Shown here one piece after another: positions 1-8,883 of a stretch of DNA of 47,660 bases. Under the pieces are notes generated by a model. That model worked only from the letters and a program-made list of their open reading frames with translations, was not told the origin of the DNA and made no database searches. A program made the position numbers and the translations under genes. This stretch comes from Streptomyces sp. YS415 (GTDB lineage: Bacteria; Actinomycetota; Actinomycetes; Streptomycetales; Streptomycetaceae): NCBI RefSeq assembly GCF_023544665.1, contig NZ_JAMJFL010000040.1, forward strand, positions 1-47,660. Reading direction: 5' to 3'. Position 1 is the stretch's first letter. The number at the start of each line of letters is the position of its first letter.

Positions 1-1958
1 TGTGCCGCCGCATCGATCGCGGCCAGCGATCTGCGGACCTGATTACGGTCCGTGGTGTACCAGAAGTCGGGCAGCGACGCCTTCAGATAGCTCCCGTACC
101 GCGCCGTGGCCAGCCGCTGATCCAGTACGGCGACGACACCGCGGTCCCCCGACGCCCGTACGAGACGACCGGCGCCCTGAGCCATCAGCAGTGCCGCATG
201 CGTCGCGGCCACCGCCATGAAACCGTTGCCGCCCGCGTCCTCGACCGCCTTCTGGCGGGCGCTCATCAGCGGATCGTCGGGGCGCGGGAAGGGAATCTTG
301 TCCATGACGACCAGCTGACAGCTGGGGCCCGGGACGTCGACACCCTGCCAGAGCGAGAGCGTGCCGAACAGGCACGTCTTCGGGTCGGCGGCGAAGTTCT
401 TGATGAGCTCGCCGAGCGTCTCCTCGCCCTGGAGAAGGATCGGGTACTCCGGAATCCGGGAGCGCAGTTCCTCGGCAGCGAGCTGGGCGGCCCGCATCGA
501 GGAGAAGAGGCCGAGTGTCCGGCCGCCTGCCGCCTGAATCAGCTCCGTCAGCTCATCCAGCATGTCCGCCCGGTCGCCGTCCCGAGCCGGGCGCGACAGG
601 TGCTTGGCGACATAGAGGATGCCCTGCTTGGGGTAGTCGAAGGGCGAGCCGACATCGACGCCCTTCCACTGCGGGAAGTCCTCGCCCTCGGTGCCCTCCG
701 GCGCGAGGCCCAATGAGGCGCCGACACCGTTGAAGTCGCCGCCCAGCTTCAGGGTCGCCGAGGTCAGCACCACCGAGCGGTCCGCAAAGAGTTTTTCGCG
801 CAGCAAGCCCGAGACCGACATGGGCGCCACCCGCAGGGACGCACCGAAACGGTCGTGGCGCTCGTACCAGACGACGTCCCACTCGGAGCCCTGTGTGATC
901 CGCTCCGCCACGTCGTGCACCGACTCCACCGAGGCCAGCGCCTGCTTGCGGACCGCATCCTCGTCCTGCACGGACTTGTCCCGCGTCGCGCCGATCGCCG
1001 AGATCACCGTGCGACAGGCGTCGCGCAGGGCCATGAGCACGTAGCCGAGATCTTCCGGGACCTCCTCCAGACGGCCCGGCAACGCCAGCTCCATCACCCG
1101 CTCGAAGCCCTCGGCGGCGGTCTGGAGCTGGTCGGCGGCCTTCTCGTTGACCAGCTTGGCGGCGCGGCGCACGGCGCGGGTGACCTGCCCCGGGGTGAGC
1201 TCGCCGGTGGCGACGCCGGTGACCCGGGAGACCAGCTCGTGGGCCTCGTCGACGATCAGCACCTCGTGCTGCGGGAGGACCGGAGCGCCTTCGATGGCGT
1301 CGATCGCGAGCAGGGCGTGGTTCGTGACGACGACCTCGGCGAGCTTGGCCCGCTCCCGGGCCATCTCGGCGAAGCACTCCGCTCCGTAGGCGCATTTCGT
1401 GGCACCCAGGCACTCACGGGACGAGACGGAGACCTGCGCCCAGGCGCGGTCCGAAACGCCGGGCGTGAGGTTGTCGCGATCGCCCGTCTCCGTCTCGTCG
1501 GACCACTCCCGCAGGCGCAGCAGGTCCTGACCCAGTTTGCTGGTGGGCGCGGCCGCTTCGAACTGGTCGAAGAGGCCCTCCTCCTCGTCCTGCGGGACGC
1601 CCTCGTGGAGGCGGTGCAGGCACAGGTAGTTCGACCTGCCTTTGAGCATCGCGAACTCGGGGCGGCGGCGCAGCAGCGGGTGCAGAGCGTCGACCGTGCG
1701 CGGCAGATCCCGCTCCACGAGCTGGCGCTGCAGGGCCAGGGTGGCCGTCGCGACCACGACGCGCTCCCCGTGCGCGAGCGCGGGAACCAGGTAGCCGAGC
1801 GACTTTCCGGTGCCGGTGCCGGCCTGGACCAGCAGGTGGGAACCTTCGTCGATCGCCTCCGCGACGGATTCGGCCATGGTCACCTGGCCGGGGCGCTCCG
1901 TACCGCCGACGGCAGTGACGGCAGCATGCAGGAGTTCGGGGAGTGAGGGCTTCGTCAT
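1..1958 (-). CDS. DinG/XPD-like ATP-dependent DNA helicase (3' end cut by window edge)
   Basis: Superfamily 2 helicase of the Fe-S DinG/YoaA/XPD type, expected to unwind DNA 5'->3' during repair. About 652 residues are visible and the C-terminus runs off the window, so little is missing for the family. Walker A GTGTGKS lies at residues 47-53 and the Walker B DEAH in IVDEAHELV near residue 236. Four cysteines (SNYLC near residue 112, then SRECLG, TKCAY and AECF around residues 180-200) are placed as the Fe-S ligands of this family. The helicase C-terminal half includes VVLTSATL and GAGRLVRASGDRG. The ATG is followed directly by TKPSLPELL. I saw no LexA box upstream. In S. coelicolor the homologue sits next to lexA, which would lie just outside this window. 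Function is inferred from family. Confidence 0.93.
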   Translation of the reverse strand, partial: MTKPSLPELLHAAVTAVGGTERPGQVTMAESVAEAIDEGSHLLVQAGTGTGKSLGYLVPALAHGERVVVATATLALQRQLVERDLPRTVDALHPLLRRRPEFAMLKGRSNYLCLHRLHEGVPQDEEEGLFDQFEAAAPTSKLGQDLLRLREWSDETETGDRDNLTPGVSDRAWAQVSVSSRECLGATKCAYGAECFAEMARERAKLAEVVVTNHALLAIDAIEGAPVLPQHEVLIVDEAHELVSRVTGVATGELTPGQVTRAVRRAAKLVNEKAADQLQTAAEGFERVMELALPGRLEEVPEDLGYVLMALRDACRTVISAIGATRDKSVQDEDAVRKQALASVESVHDVAERITQGSEWDVVWYERHDRFGASLRVAPMSVSGLLREKLFADRSVVLTSATLKLGGDFNGVGASLGLAPEGTEGEDFPQWKGVDVGSPFDYPKQGILYVAKHLSRPARDGDRADMLDELTELIQAAGGRTLGLFSSMRAAQLAAEELRSRIPEYPILLQGEETLGELIKNFAADPKTCLFGTLSLWQGVDVPGPSCQLVVMDKIPFPRPDDPLMSARQKAVEDAGGNGFMAVAATHAALLMAQGAGRLVRASGDRGVVAVLDQRLATARYGSYLKASLPDFWYTTDRNQVRRSLAAIDAAA

Positions 1959-2183
1959 AGCGCGACCAGCCTACGGCCCGGCACTGACAGACGGGTGATC
2001 ACGGCGGAGGCGGGGGGCTGGATCAAGACCTGGGGTCCTCGGGTGAGGGCGGACGGGTGGGTGGCGTGCAGGGTGAGTCGGGGGGAGAGAAACGCGAGGC
2101 CGTCGGGGTGGGTGAGGGGCAGGTGTGGATCGGTGACCGGCTCGGGAATCGCTTCGCGTCGAGTGGGAACCCCGGCCGCCCGA

Positions 2184-2210
2184 GCGGTGTACCAAAAGTG
2201 ACGACACCGC
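2184..2210 (-). terminator. Possible terminator of the siderophore operon
   Basis: Inverted repeat GCGGTGT/ACACCGC with a 13-nt loop, just past the stop of the acyltransferase gene. There is no U-tract, as is common for Streptomyces hairpin terminators. The rest of 1959-2219 holds only the presumed promoter of the helicase gene; I see no other gene there. Confidence 0.4.
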
Positions 2211-2219
2211 AGCGTGGCG

Positions 2220-3032
2220 TTACAGCAGATCGCGCAAGGCCCGGTCCCGGACCATGAGGGCGGCTCGCTTGGCGGGCAGGTCGACCTCGGCGGAGAAGCG
2301 GAAGCCGGCGCTGAGGAAGGCAGCTACGGAAGGAGTGTTGCGCATGTCCGGTTCCGCAATGACACGTGCACAGGCGGGCCGCCGCTCGAGAGCACGGTCG
2401 GCGACAGCTCGGAGAAGCGTGCTCGCGAGACCTCGGCCGCGGTCGGACACATCACCGATCAGGAGGTGGATCCCGGTGTCATGAGGACGGGCGGGATAGT
2501 GCCGGGCCACCGGGTCGAGGTCCGCCCGGTAGATCTCCCAGTAACTCATGCGCGTGCCGTCCAGCACGCCCACGCACGGCACACTGCGCCCGTCTCCCAC
2601 CAGCTGGGCGCGCACATGTTCCTCGGTCACGCTCTGGGGCCCGGCCAGCTCCCAGAAGGCGGCGACCGCGGGGTCGTTCATCCAGCGGCTGATCAGTGGG
2701 AGGTCGAGTTCGACGCGTACGGGGACGAGCTGGAACACGCCCGCAGCCGTGGTGATCGGCCCCCAGTCGACGACGTGGTCGAGGAGATCGTCGCCGGCCG
2801 CCACGCCGGAGGCGGACCAGGCAGGCAGCGCCGCACCCTCGCCCCCGTCACCGACGGCTTCGCTCTCGGCCTCCTCCGTCGCCGCGAACAGCGCGAGGAA
2901 TTCGGCGGGCAGGCGCAGGTCCAGCGTGTCCTCGCTGTCCTCGCCGCCGGGGTCGGCGTCGAGGGCGGTGTCGGTGCCGAGGGAGGAGGTGGGGTCGATA
3001 CCGGCGTCGGTGCTCGCGTCGTTGGGAGGCAC
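2220..3032 (-). CDS. IucB/MbtK-type GNAT acyltransferase, siderophore biosynthesis
   Basis: Acyl-CoA-dependent N-acyltransferase of the IucB/AlcB/MbtK group, which acylates an amine or hydroxylamine of a siderophore building block. The 270-residue protein has a disordered acidic N-terminus of about 100 residues. The catalytic domain follows, with the family hallmarks ISRWMNDPAVAAFWELAGP, SYWEIYRADLDPVA, HYPARPHDTGIHLLIGD and the acyl-CoA loop RGRGLASTLLRA, ending in AFLSAGFRF. The start is a GTG preceded at good spacing by GAGAGGAG. It is the last gene of a three-gene minus-strand run after the NIS synthetase (97 nt gap). IucB normally acts on N6-hydroxylysine made by a flavin monooxygenase, and none is encoded nearby, so the true substrate is open. 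Confidence 0.88.
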   Translation of the reverse strand: MPPNDASTDAGIDPTSSLGTDTALDADPGGEDSEDTLDLRLPAEFLALFAATEEAESEAVGDGGEGAALPAWSASGVAAGDDLLDHVVDWGPITTAAGVFQLVPVRVELDLPLISRWMNDPAVAAFWELAGPQSVTEEHVRAQLVGDGRSVPCVGVLDGTRMSYWEIYRADLDPVARHYPARPHDTGIHLLIGDVSDRGRGLASTLLRAVADRALERRPACARVIAEPDMRNTPSVAAFLSAGFRFSAEVDLPAKRAALMVRDRALRDLL

Positions 3033-3132
3033 GGCGACGCTCCTCTCAGAAGACGGGGTGGGTCATGGTCCTTGCGAATAGAGGGAGCTGAGGGGCTACG
3101 GGGGTGCGGTTCAAGTGAGTCGACGGTGCAGT

Positions 3133-5235
3133 TCAGGAATGCAGGGGGTTGGCGATGGTGACGTAGACGGACTGTGTGTCGACCGGGCCCACGAGTTCGT
3201 CCAGGCCGTGCAGCCGGGTCAGGAGGTTGGCCTTGCAGCGCAGGGTGGATGAGTCGAGAAGGTGGGCCGGGAGGGAGGTGTGCAACGCGGCGGGCCCGGA
3301 GGCCACGTCGTCGAGGAACCGACGGAAGGCGGCGAGCAGCAGCCGCTCATCGGCGAGGCCCTGGGAGCCGAAGGCTCCGATCAGGCCGAACACGTTGTTG
3401 ATGGCGAGGTAGTAGGCGAAGCGCTCGTCGGTCACCTCGTCGGAGACGAACGTGTCGCTGTGCCGGCCGATGCCGGGGAGGCGGGCGTCGAGTTCCCCGC
3501 GCCGGGACTCACGGAAGTAGTAGCCCTGGTTGTCGCGGTAGCGGCCGCCGCTGGGCCAACCGTCCGTGTCCAGCAGGAGCAGGGTGTTCTGCTGGTGCGC
3601 CTCGAGGGCGATGCCCGCGGTCGCGTCCAGCCAGAGCACGGGGCGGACGACGTGTTCGAGGTAGCGCAGGAACCACTCGGTGGACACGGCACCACGGGGG
3701 CGGCCGGTTCGAGCGGCGAGGCGGGTGACGACCTCGGCAAGGCGGGACCGCCAGGCCGGCCGGTGACCGCCGAGGGTGGCACCCGGCTCGGCGTAAGCGC
3801 GGGGCGAGACGAGCCCGGCGATGCAGGAGACGTCATCGGCGGGCTGGAAGGGGTTGTGCCTGATCATCACGTCGAGACCCGGTACCGGATCACCCTGCGG
3901 CCCGTCGACGGCGAGCCAGGCCGGGTCCCGGACGATGTCGAAGCCCGGGTGCGCGGCCTGCCACTGCCCGGCCAGCCCGGCCCGCAGCAGACGGTGGACC
4001 TCGACACCGCGATGCAGTTCCTTACGGAGATTCTCACGACGGGAGTTGGTGATGCGCAGGCCCAGCGAGAGCTTGAGCATGGCGGGGGCGCCGGACCGGT
4101 GGACGGTCCTTACGGAGGAGGTGGGGTGCCACGGGACTCCGTGAGGGCCGAGGTCCCGGAGCAGTCCGGCATCGAACAGGGCCGCGACCTCGGGCCGGTG
4201 GCTGACCTCACGCAGTTGCCAGGGGTGCAGGGGCAGGGCTGCGTAGGTGTCGGGCAGCGGCAGGCCGGGGCCGGCGAGCCTGGCGGTGAGCTGGGATGCG
4301 GCGACGGGGCGTCCGCGTTCCGTCCAGGCCGAGTCGGCGGCGAGCAAGGAGGGAGCTACAGCGATCCAGTGGAGGGGGAAGGAGCCGCGCAGTTCGGGTG
4401 AGTAGAGGCGGGCTTCGGAGTCGGAGAGGCCTTCACGGCTCTTCGGGGTGGGGTGCAGCGGGTGTCCCAGGACGAGTGCCTGCTCGGCGCTGAGGAAGAC
4501 GTCCGGCCCGTCGACGGGACGGTCCCGGCGGTCGCTGATGAACAAGGCGGTACGGCGGACCGAGTCGGCGACGCGAGCGGCCAGGTCGGTGCGATCGGAG
4601 GCGACGGGGTCGGGGGGCGCGGGGGTGTCGCGTGGGGTCGGGGTGCCGCACGGCACTGGGGTGGCAGAGGGAGCGGGAGCGGCGTCGGCCGCCGACGGAC
4701 CTGCCGAGCCAGCGCCTTCCGGGGTTTCCCGGGCGAGCAGTGCCGCCACCGTGACTGCGTCGGCGGATGGGGAGTGGTCTGGTGCGCCCGACAGACGCGG
4801 GAGGCCGAAGCGGTGCCAACCCGTCGGGGACCAGTAGCGGACCGGTACGACGAGGGCTGTACCGCTGGCGGGCAGCGGGATGCGCAGGATCCCGTCGGGA
4901 GGGGCGGGGAGGTCGGCCTCCCTCACCCAGCAGCGGAGCAGGTTCTCCACGGAGGCGGTCTGGGCCGCGGTGTGGGGGTCGGGGTGCTCCAGGAGGTCGG
5001 CGGCTGGGCGGCGTGAGGGTGCGGCGCCGGGTCCACCCCTCTGCGCCGGGGTGCGCTCCGGCGAGGATGCGGCAGCCCGTCCTCGTGGCGAGCCGACGGT
5101 CTCCGGCGCGCTCAGCTCCGGGCTGGCCCCCTGTTGCCGGGGGACCGACGTGGGCGTCGGCGCGGGCGGCTCGGCGTCGGTGGGGCCTGCCGCGCCCCTG
5201 GGGGTGTGCTCGTCGGATGAGCGCCTGGTGTCCAA
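3133..5235 (-). CDS. IucA/IucC-family NRPS-independent siderophore (NIS) synthetase
   Basis: ATP-dependent ligase that joins a carboxylate such as citrate to an amine through an acyl-adenylate. Diagnostic stretches are the ATP-binding GHPLHPTPKSREG, KLSLGLRITNSRREN, and EAHQQNTLL with YRDNQGYYFRES toward the C-terminus, followed by the FhuF-like tail. A Pro/Ala/Ser-rich N-terminus of about 100 residues precedes the conserved region, making the protein roughly 100 residues longer than typical IucA. The start is uncertain. I chose the TTG at 5235 with AGGA upstream, giving 700 residues. An ATG at 5370 would add 45 residues but overlap the upstream aminotransferase gene by 89 nt. It lies between the aminotransferase and the acyltransferase on the same strand, probably one operon. 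Confidence 0.92.
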   Translation of the reverse strand: MDTRRSSDEHTPRGAAGPTDAEPPAPTPTSVPRQQGASPELSAPETVGSPRGRAAASSPERTPAQRGGPGAAPSRRPAADLLEHPDPHTAAQTASVENLLRCWVREADLPAPPDGILRIPLPASGTALVVPVRYWSPTGWHRFGLPRLSGAPDHSPSADAVTVAALLARETPEGAGSAGPSAADAAPAPSATPVPCGTPTPRDTPAPPDPVASDRTDLAARVADSVRRTALFISDRRDRPVDGPDVFLSAEQALVLGHPLHPTPKSREGLSDSEARLYSPELRGSFPLHWIAVAPSLLAADSAWTERGRPVAASQLTARLAGPGLPLPDTYAALPLHPWQLREVSHRPEVAALFDAGLLRDLGPHGVPWHPTSSVRTVHRSGAPAMLKLSLGLRITNSRRENLRKELHRGVEVHRLLRAGLAGQWQAAHPGFDIVRDPAWLAVDGPQGDPVPGLDVMIRHNPFQPADDVSCIAGLVSPRAYAEPGATLGGHRPAWRSRLAEVVTRLAARTGRPRGAVSTEWFLRYLEHVVRPVLWLDATAGIALEAHQQNTLLLLDTDGWPSGGRYRDNQGYYFRESRRGELDARLPGIGRHSDTFVSDEVTDERFAYYLAINNVFGLIGAFGSQGLADERLLLAAFRRFLDDVASGPAALHTSLPAHLLDSSTLRCKANLLTRLHGLDELVGPVDTQSVYVTIANPLHS

Positions 5236-5281
5236 CTTCTGCTCTGTTCCTAGGGAGGTGGTTCTGGTGGAGGGAAAGCCG

Positions 5282-6733
5282 TCAGTGAAGTGGTCGGGTT
5301 CGGGCGTGGTCGCGGGCGACCGCGTGCAGGGCGTCGGTGAGGCGGTCCAGTACCGCGGCCGCCTGTTCATCGCTGATCGTGAGCGGTGGGAGGAGCCGTA
5401 CGACGCTGTTGTGGCGCCCGCCGAGCTCGACGATCAGACCTCGCCGCAGGCACTCCCGCTGCACGGCGGCGGCGAGTTCAGGAGCCGGCGGACGAGGGCC
5501 GCGAGCGGCATCCGGCCGCAGCGGATCCTGGCTCGGCTCAAGGGGCTGCTCCGGCGTCGGCCCATCCGTCGGCCCGTCCGTCGTCGGGTCCACCACCTCC
5601 ACGCCGATCATCAGCCCCCTGCCCCGGACGTCGCCGACACAGCCGAACTCACGCGCCGATCGGCGGAGTTCGGACACCATGCGGGAGCCGAGGTGATGGG
5701 CGCGTTCGGAGAGGCCGTTCTCACGGACGTGAGCGAGGGTGGCGGTTCCCGCGGCCATGGCGAGCTGGTTGCCGCGGAAGGTGCCGGCGTGGCTGCCGGG
5801 CTCCCAGACGTCGAGATCCTCGTGGTAGACCACGACCGCCAGGGGAAGGCTGCCGCCGATGGCCTTGGAGAGGACCATCACGTCGGGTGTGACGCCACTG
5901 TGCTCCACGGCCCAGAAGGCGCCGGTGCGTCCGACTCCGGTCTGGACCTCGTCGACGATCAGCGGGATGGACCGGTCGTTGGTCAGTTGCCGCATGCGGC
6001 GCAGCCAGGTGTCGGGGGCGGGAATCACTCCGCCTTCGCCCTGCACGGGTTCGAGGATCATCCCGGCGGGGTGCGGTACGCCGGACTTGGGGTCGTCGAG
6101 GACGGATTCGGTCCAGCGAGCGGCCAGTTCGGCGCCGCGTTCGCCGCCGACGCCGAAGGGGCAGCGGTAGTCCTGCGGGTAGGGCAGGCGGGCGACGCGC
6201 ACGTCGAGGGCGCTGCCGGAGGCTTCGAGGGCGCCGGCGGTCATGCCGTGGTAGGCACCGGTGAAGGCGAGCATGCCGGTGCGGCCGGTGGCGGTGCGGA
6301 CCAGCTTGAAGGCGGCCTCGACGGCGTCGGTTCCGGCGGGTCCGCAGAACTGCACGCGAGCGTGCTCGGCGAGCCCCGGGGGCAGGGTGCGAAACAGTTC
6401 GGTGGTGAACGCGTCCTTGACGGGAGTCGCCAGGTCGAGAACGTGCAGCGGGGCACCGGAGTCCAGGACCTTGCGGATGGCCTCCAGGACGACCGGGTGG
6501 TTGTGGCCGAGGGCCAGGGTTCCCGCCCCGGAGAGGCAGTCCAGGTACCGGCGACCGTCCGCGCCCTCGATCGTCATGCCGCGCGCCCGTACCGGCACGA
6601 TGGGCAGGGCCCGAGCGTAGGTGCGTGCCGCCGACTCGCGCGCCGCCTGCCTCCGCAGGATCCCCTCCTGCCAGGAGGAGCGCTCCCCTGCGGCCTCGCG
6701 CCCCACGAACGTCCGCCCACCGAGCTCATTCAC
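5282..6733 (-). CDS. Class III PLP aminotransferase, diaminobutyrate--2-oxoglutarate transaminase type
   Basis: PLP enzyme predicted to make L-2,4-diaminobutyrate from aspartate semialdehyde with glutamate as amino donor, as in rhizobactin- and ectoine-type pathways. Motifs include SGAGTLALGHNHP, FTGAYHGMTAG, EPVQGEGGVIP, the PLP-aspartate region LIVDEVQTGVGRTG and the Schiff-base lysine in LSKAIGGSLPL. The catalytic region starts at ILRRQAARESAARTYARALP. I placed the start at the GTG at 6733 (483 residues, close to family length); another GTG at 6706 has a better purine tract upstream. The frame stays open to 7189, but that stretch is low-complexity and unlike the family. It is the first gene of the siderophore run. 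No decarboxylase follows, so diaminobutyrate itself, rather than diaminopropane, may be the building block. Confidence 0.88.
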   Translation of the reverse strand: MNELGGRTFVGREAAGERSSWQEGILRRQAARESAARTYARALPIVPVRARGMTIEGADGRRYLDCLSGAGTLALGHNHPVVLEAIRKVLDSGAPLHVLDLATPVKDAFTTELFRTLPPGLAEHARVQFCGPAGTDAVEAAFKLVRTATGRTGMLAFTGAYHGMTAGALEASGSALDVRVARLPYPQDYRCPFGVGGERGAELAARWTESVLDDPKSGVPHPAGMILEPVQGEGGVIPAPDTWLRRMRQLTNDRSIPLIVDEVQTGVGRTGAFWAVEHSGVTPDVMVLSKAIGGSLPLAVVVYHEDLDVWEPGSHAGTFRGNQLAMAAGTATLAHVRENGLSERAHHLGSRMVSELRRSAREFGCVGDVRGRGLMIGVEVVDPTTDGPTDGPTPEQPLEPSQDPLRPDAARGPRPPAPELAAAVQRECLRRGLIVELGGRHNSVVRLLPPLTISDEQAAAVLDRLTDALHAVARDHARTRPLH

Positions 6734-7189
6734 CCGGGGCCCACGCCCGGCATGCCCGCCACGAACGTCCACGTCCGGTGCGCCCGACTCACGCGTTTCC
6801 TCCTCAGGCCCGCCCGGACCATGTTTTCCCGGCTCACATCCGCCCGCCTCACAACAGAGTCCACGCACTCCCAACGCACGCACTCCCAACCCGTGCGCTC
6901 CCAGCCCACGCGCCCCCGGCACACGCCCCATCACCTCATGCGCTCCCGGTGCTGTCGGCGCACCCGCCTCGACCTCGCCCGTCTCCTCCACCCGCACCCC
7001 GGCCTCACCTGCCCCGGCCTCACCCGTCTCCCCCACCCGCACCCTCGCGGCACCCACCCCCGCGGCACCCACTCCCGACTCCCCGCCATCCCGCGCCCCG
7101 TGGCCCCACCACAACCCCGCCGCGTCCCCGACATCCCGCACCCCATCGCCCCGCCACAACCCCGTACCCCCAGGCTCGGTCACAGCCAC
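6734..7189 (-). other. Low-complexity in-frame extension upstream of the aminotransferase
   Basis: The aminotransferase frame remains open for 152 further codons. The product is almost entirely Gly, Ala, Val, Glu and Arg in short near-repeats such as GVGAAGVGAARVRVGETGE. The DNA is strongly strand-skewed: C-rich on the plus strand, so any minus-strand transcript would be G-rich. Short degenerate units of the type CACGCACTCCCAA and CCCACCCGCACCC recur. It is either an untranslated leader or a non-conserved N-terminal extension; I favour the former. Confidence 0.6.
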
Positions 7190-7524
7190 CGTTCGCCGTC
7201 CTCCCGCCGTCCAGGGGCGAGCAGGTCATCTCGGTCCTCGCCCGTCCCGACATACGCACCCCCGCGAGGCTTCACTCGAAGCTGCGGGGAATTGGGCACA
7301 GGGGGCCGCGCACAGGCAGCAGAACCCCCACCGCTACCAACCCCGCACCGCTCACCCGGTTACGGGTTGCCTCAAGATCCTTGCCGTGACGGAACCGTTG
7401 CCGTTCCGTGGGAAGTCCCCCACAGCGAGCGCATAGTGTGTGATGCCGTTCCCGGTCGCCGCGTCGAGCGGCGCGGGAGTGCGGCAGTGCTGCCAAGTTC
7501 GTTCGTCCCAGGGGGAGTCAGACC
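7190..7524. other. Divergent intergenic region between siderophore locus and proteases
   Basis: 335 nt with no convincing gene. The left part continues the C-rich skew. The right part must hold the promoter of the first protease: CATAGT at 7432-7437 is a possible -10 and recurs as CATAGT at 8813-8818 upstream of the paralogue, in both cases preceded by G and followed by G. I found no good -35 and no convincing iron-box (DmdR/IdeR) palindrome for the siderophore genes. Confidence 0.5.
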
Positions 7525-8745
7525 ATGCGATCCATACGGCCGTCGTTCACCGTTCGCCGCGGAAGGGGCGCGCGGCGCAGAACGTCTCCCCTGCCCGCTG
7601 CCGTCGCCCTCGCCGCGGCCCTCGCGCTCACCGCCACCGCCTGCGACTCGGGCGATGCCGACGCCGGCGGCGAGGCCTCCGCGACCTCCGCCGCCGGTGA
7701 CGACAAGATCTCGATCCCTGACGACATCAAGGACCGGCTCAAGGAGCACGGGATCGACATCGACCAGTGGAAGGACGGTGCCTGGAAGAACTGGGACAAG
7801 GACGACTGGCTGCGCGAGGCCGAGGACTTCGTCAATCCGATCATCGAGGACCTGTGGGACCCGGACCGGATGCGTGAGGCCGAGGAGCCGGACAAGGACG
7901 TCGACGCCGGTGACATCTCCGGTGACGCGGGTGTGACCGACCCGACGCCCGCTCCGGTGGAGGCGCAGGCCGTGCCGGCTGCGTACCACGACAGCGTGCC
8001 GACGGCCGGCAAGGTGTTCTTCGACTCCCCCGAGGGCACGATGGTGTGTTCGGCGACGGTCGTGGCGGACCCGGCCAACCCCGGTAAGTCCAACCTGGTG
8101 TGGACGGCGGGCCACTGCGTGCACGCGGGCAAGGCCGGCGGCTGGTACCGGAACATCGCGTTCGTGCCGTCGTACAACAACGACGCCATGGAGACGGCGG
8201 AGCTGGAGAGTGCCACGCGCGAGGAGGTCGCTCCGTACGGCGTCTGGTGGGGTGACTGGGTGCAGACCTCGGACCAGTGGATCGAGCAGGGCGGTGCCAC
8301 CGGCGGTGACGGCGCCAGTTACGACTTCGCCGTCATCCATGTGACGCCGGAGGAGGGCAGCGGCGGCAAGTCGCTGGAGGAGATGGTCGGTTCGGCGCTG
8401 CCGGTGGACTTCGACGCGCCGCCCGTACCGGAGGTGGACAGCGTCACCGCGACCGGTTACCCGGCGGCGCCGCCGTTCGACGGGCAGAAGCTGTTCCAGT
8501 GCCAGGACAAGCCGGGGCGGCTGTCGCTGACCAAGGCCGATCCCACGATGTACCGGATCGGCTGCACGATGACCGGTGGTTCGTCGGGCGGGGGCTGGGT
8601 CGCGACCGGTTCGGACGGCAAGCCCGCGCTCGTCTCCAACACCTCCATCGGGCCGGTGGAGTCGGGCTGGCTGGCCGGGCCGCGGCTCGGTGCGGAGGCC
8701 AAGGGTGTGTTCGACGAGGTCAGCGGGAAGTTCGCCGGCCAGTGA
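7525..8745 (+). CDS. Secreted lipoprotein serine protease, trypsin/V8-like (paralogue 1)
   Basis: Predicted extracellular membrane-anchored peptidase of the chymotrypsin fold. A 406-residue precursor starts with a basic region, a hydrophobic core and a lipobox-like end TATAC at about residue 39. Residues 58-110 form a Trp/Asp-rich region (IPDDIKDRLKEHGIDID, then WKNWDKDDW) that looks like a propeptide or separate small domain. The protease domain shows the triad: His in WTAGHCVHAG, Asp in SYDFAVIHV, Ser in TGGSSGGGW. Paired cysteines near the His and before the Ser suggest disulfides. The ATG follows GGGGGAG. The next gene is a close tandem paralogue. Substrate unknown. Confidence 0.88.
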   Translation: MRSIRPSFTVRRGRGARRRTSPLPAAVALAAALALTATACDSGDADAGGEASATSAAGDDKISIPDDIKDRLKEHGIDIDQWKDGAWKNWDKDDWLREAEDFVNPIIEDLWDPDRMREAEEPDKDVDAGDISGDAGVTDPTPAPVEAQAVPAAYHDSVPTAGKVFFDSPEGTMVCSATVVADPANPGKSNLVWTAGHCVHAGKAGGWYRNIAFVPSYNNDAMETAELESATREEVAPYGVWWGDWVQTSDQWIEQGGATGGDGASYDFAVIHVTPEEGSGGKSLEEMVGSALPVDFDAPPVPEVDSVTATGYPAAPPFDGQKLFQCQDKPGRLSLTKADPTMYRIGCTMTGGSSGGGWVATGSDGKPALVSNTSIGPVESGWLAGPRLGAEAKGVFDEVSGKFAGQ

Positions 8746-8753
8746 GCACCGGC

Positions 8754-8791
8754 GGCGGTGAGCCCCAAAAACCCTTCACGGTCTCACCGCC
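8754..8791 (+). terminator. Hairpin between the two protease genes
   Basis: Perfect 9-bp inverted repeat GGCGGTGAG/CTCACCGCC with a 20-nt loop, starting 8 nt after the stop of the first protease gene and ending about 20 nt before the CATAGT promoter-like box of the second. This suggests separate transcripts. No U-tract. Confidence 0.5.
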
Positions 8792-8883
8792 GTTCGCCCT
8801 CAACTCCCCGGGCATAGTGGGGAGTCGCGTGCCTGAAGCACGTGCGAATCAGTCAGAGCAGTTTCTACGGGGGTCACCGCACC

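Noticed and set aside
1959..2219. LexA box upstream of the DinG-like helicase
   Set aside because: No GAAC-N4-GTTC-like palindrome is present, unlike the clear box at recA.
7350..7375. Possible iron-regulator (DmdR/IdeR) box upstream of the siderophore genes (GGTTACGGGTTGCCTCAAGAT)
   Set aside because: It matches the 19-bp consensus at only about a third of positions and lacks dyad symmetry, so it is no better than chance.
3262..7936. Long plus-strand open frames across the siderophore genes
   Set aside because: They are antisense to genes with clear family motifs and give Arg/Gly/Pro-rich products, the usual shadow of high-GC coding DNA.
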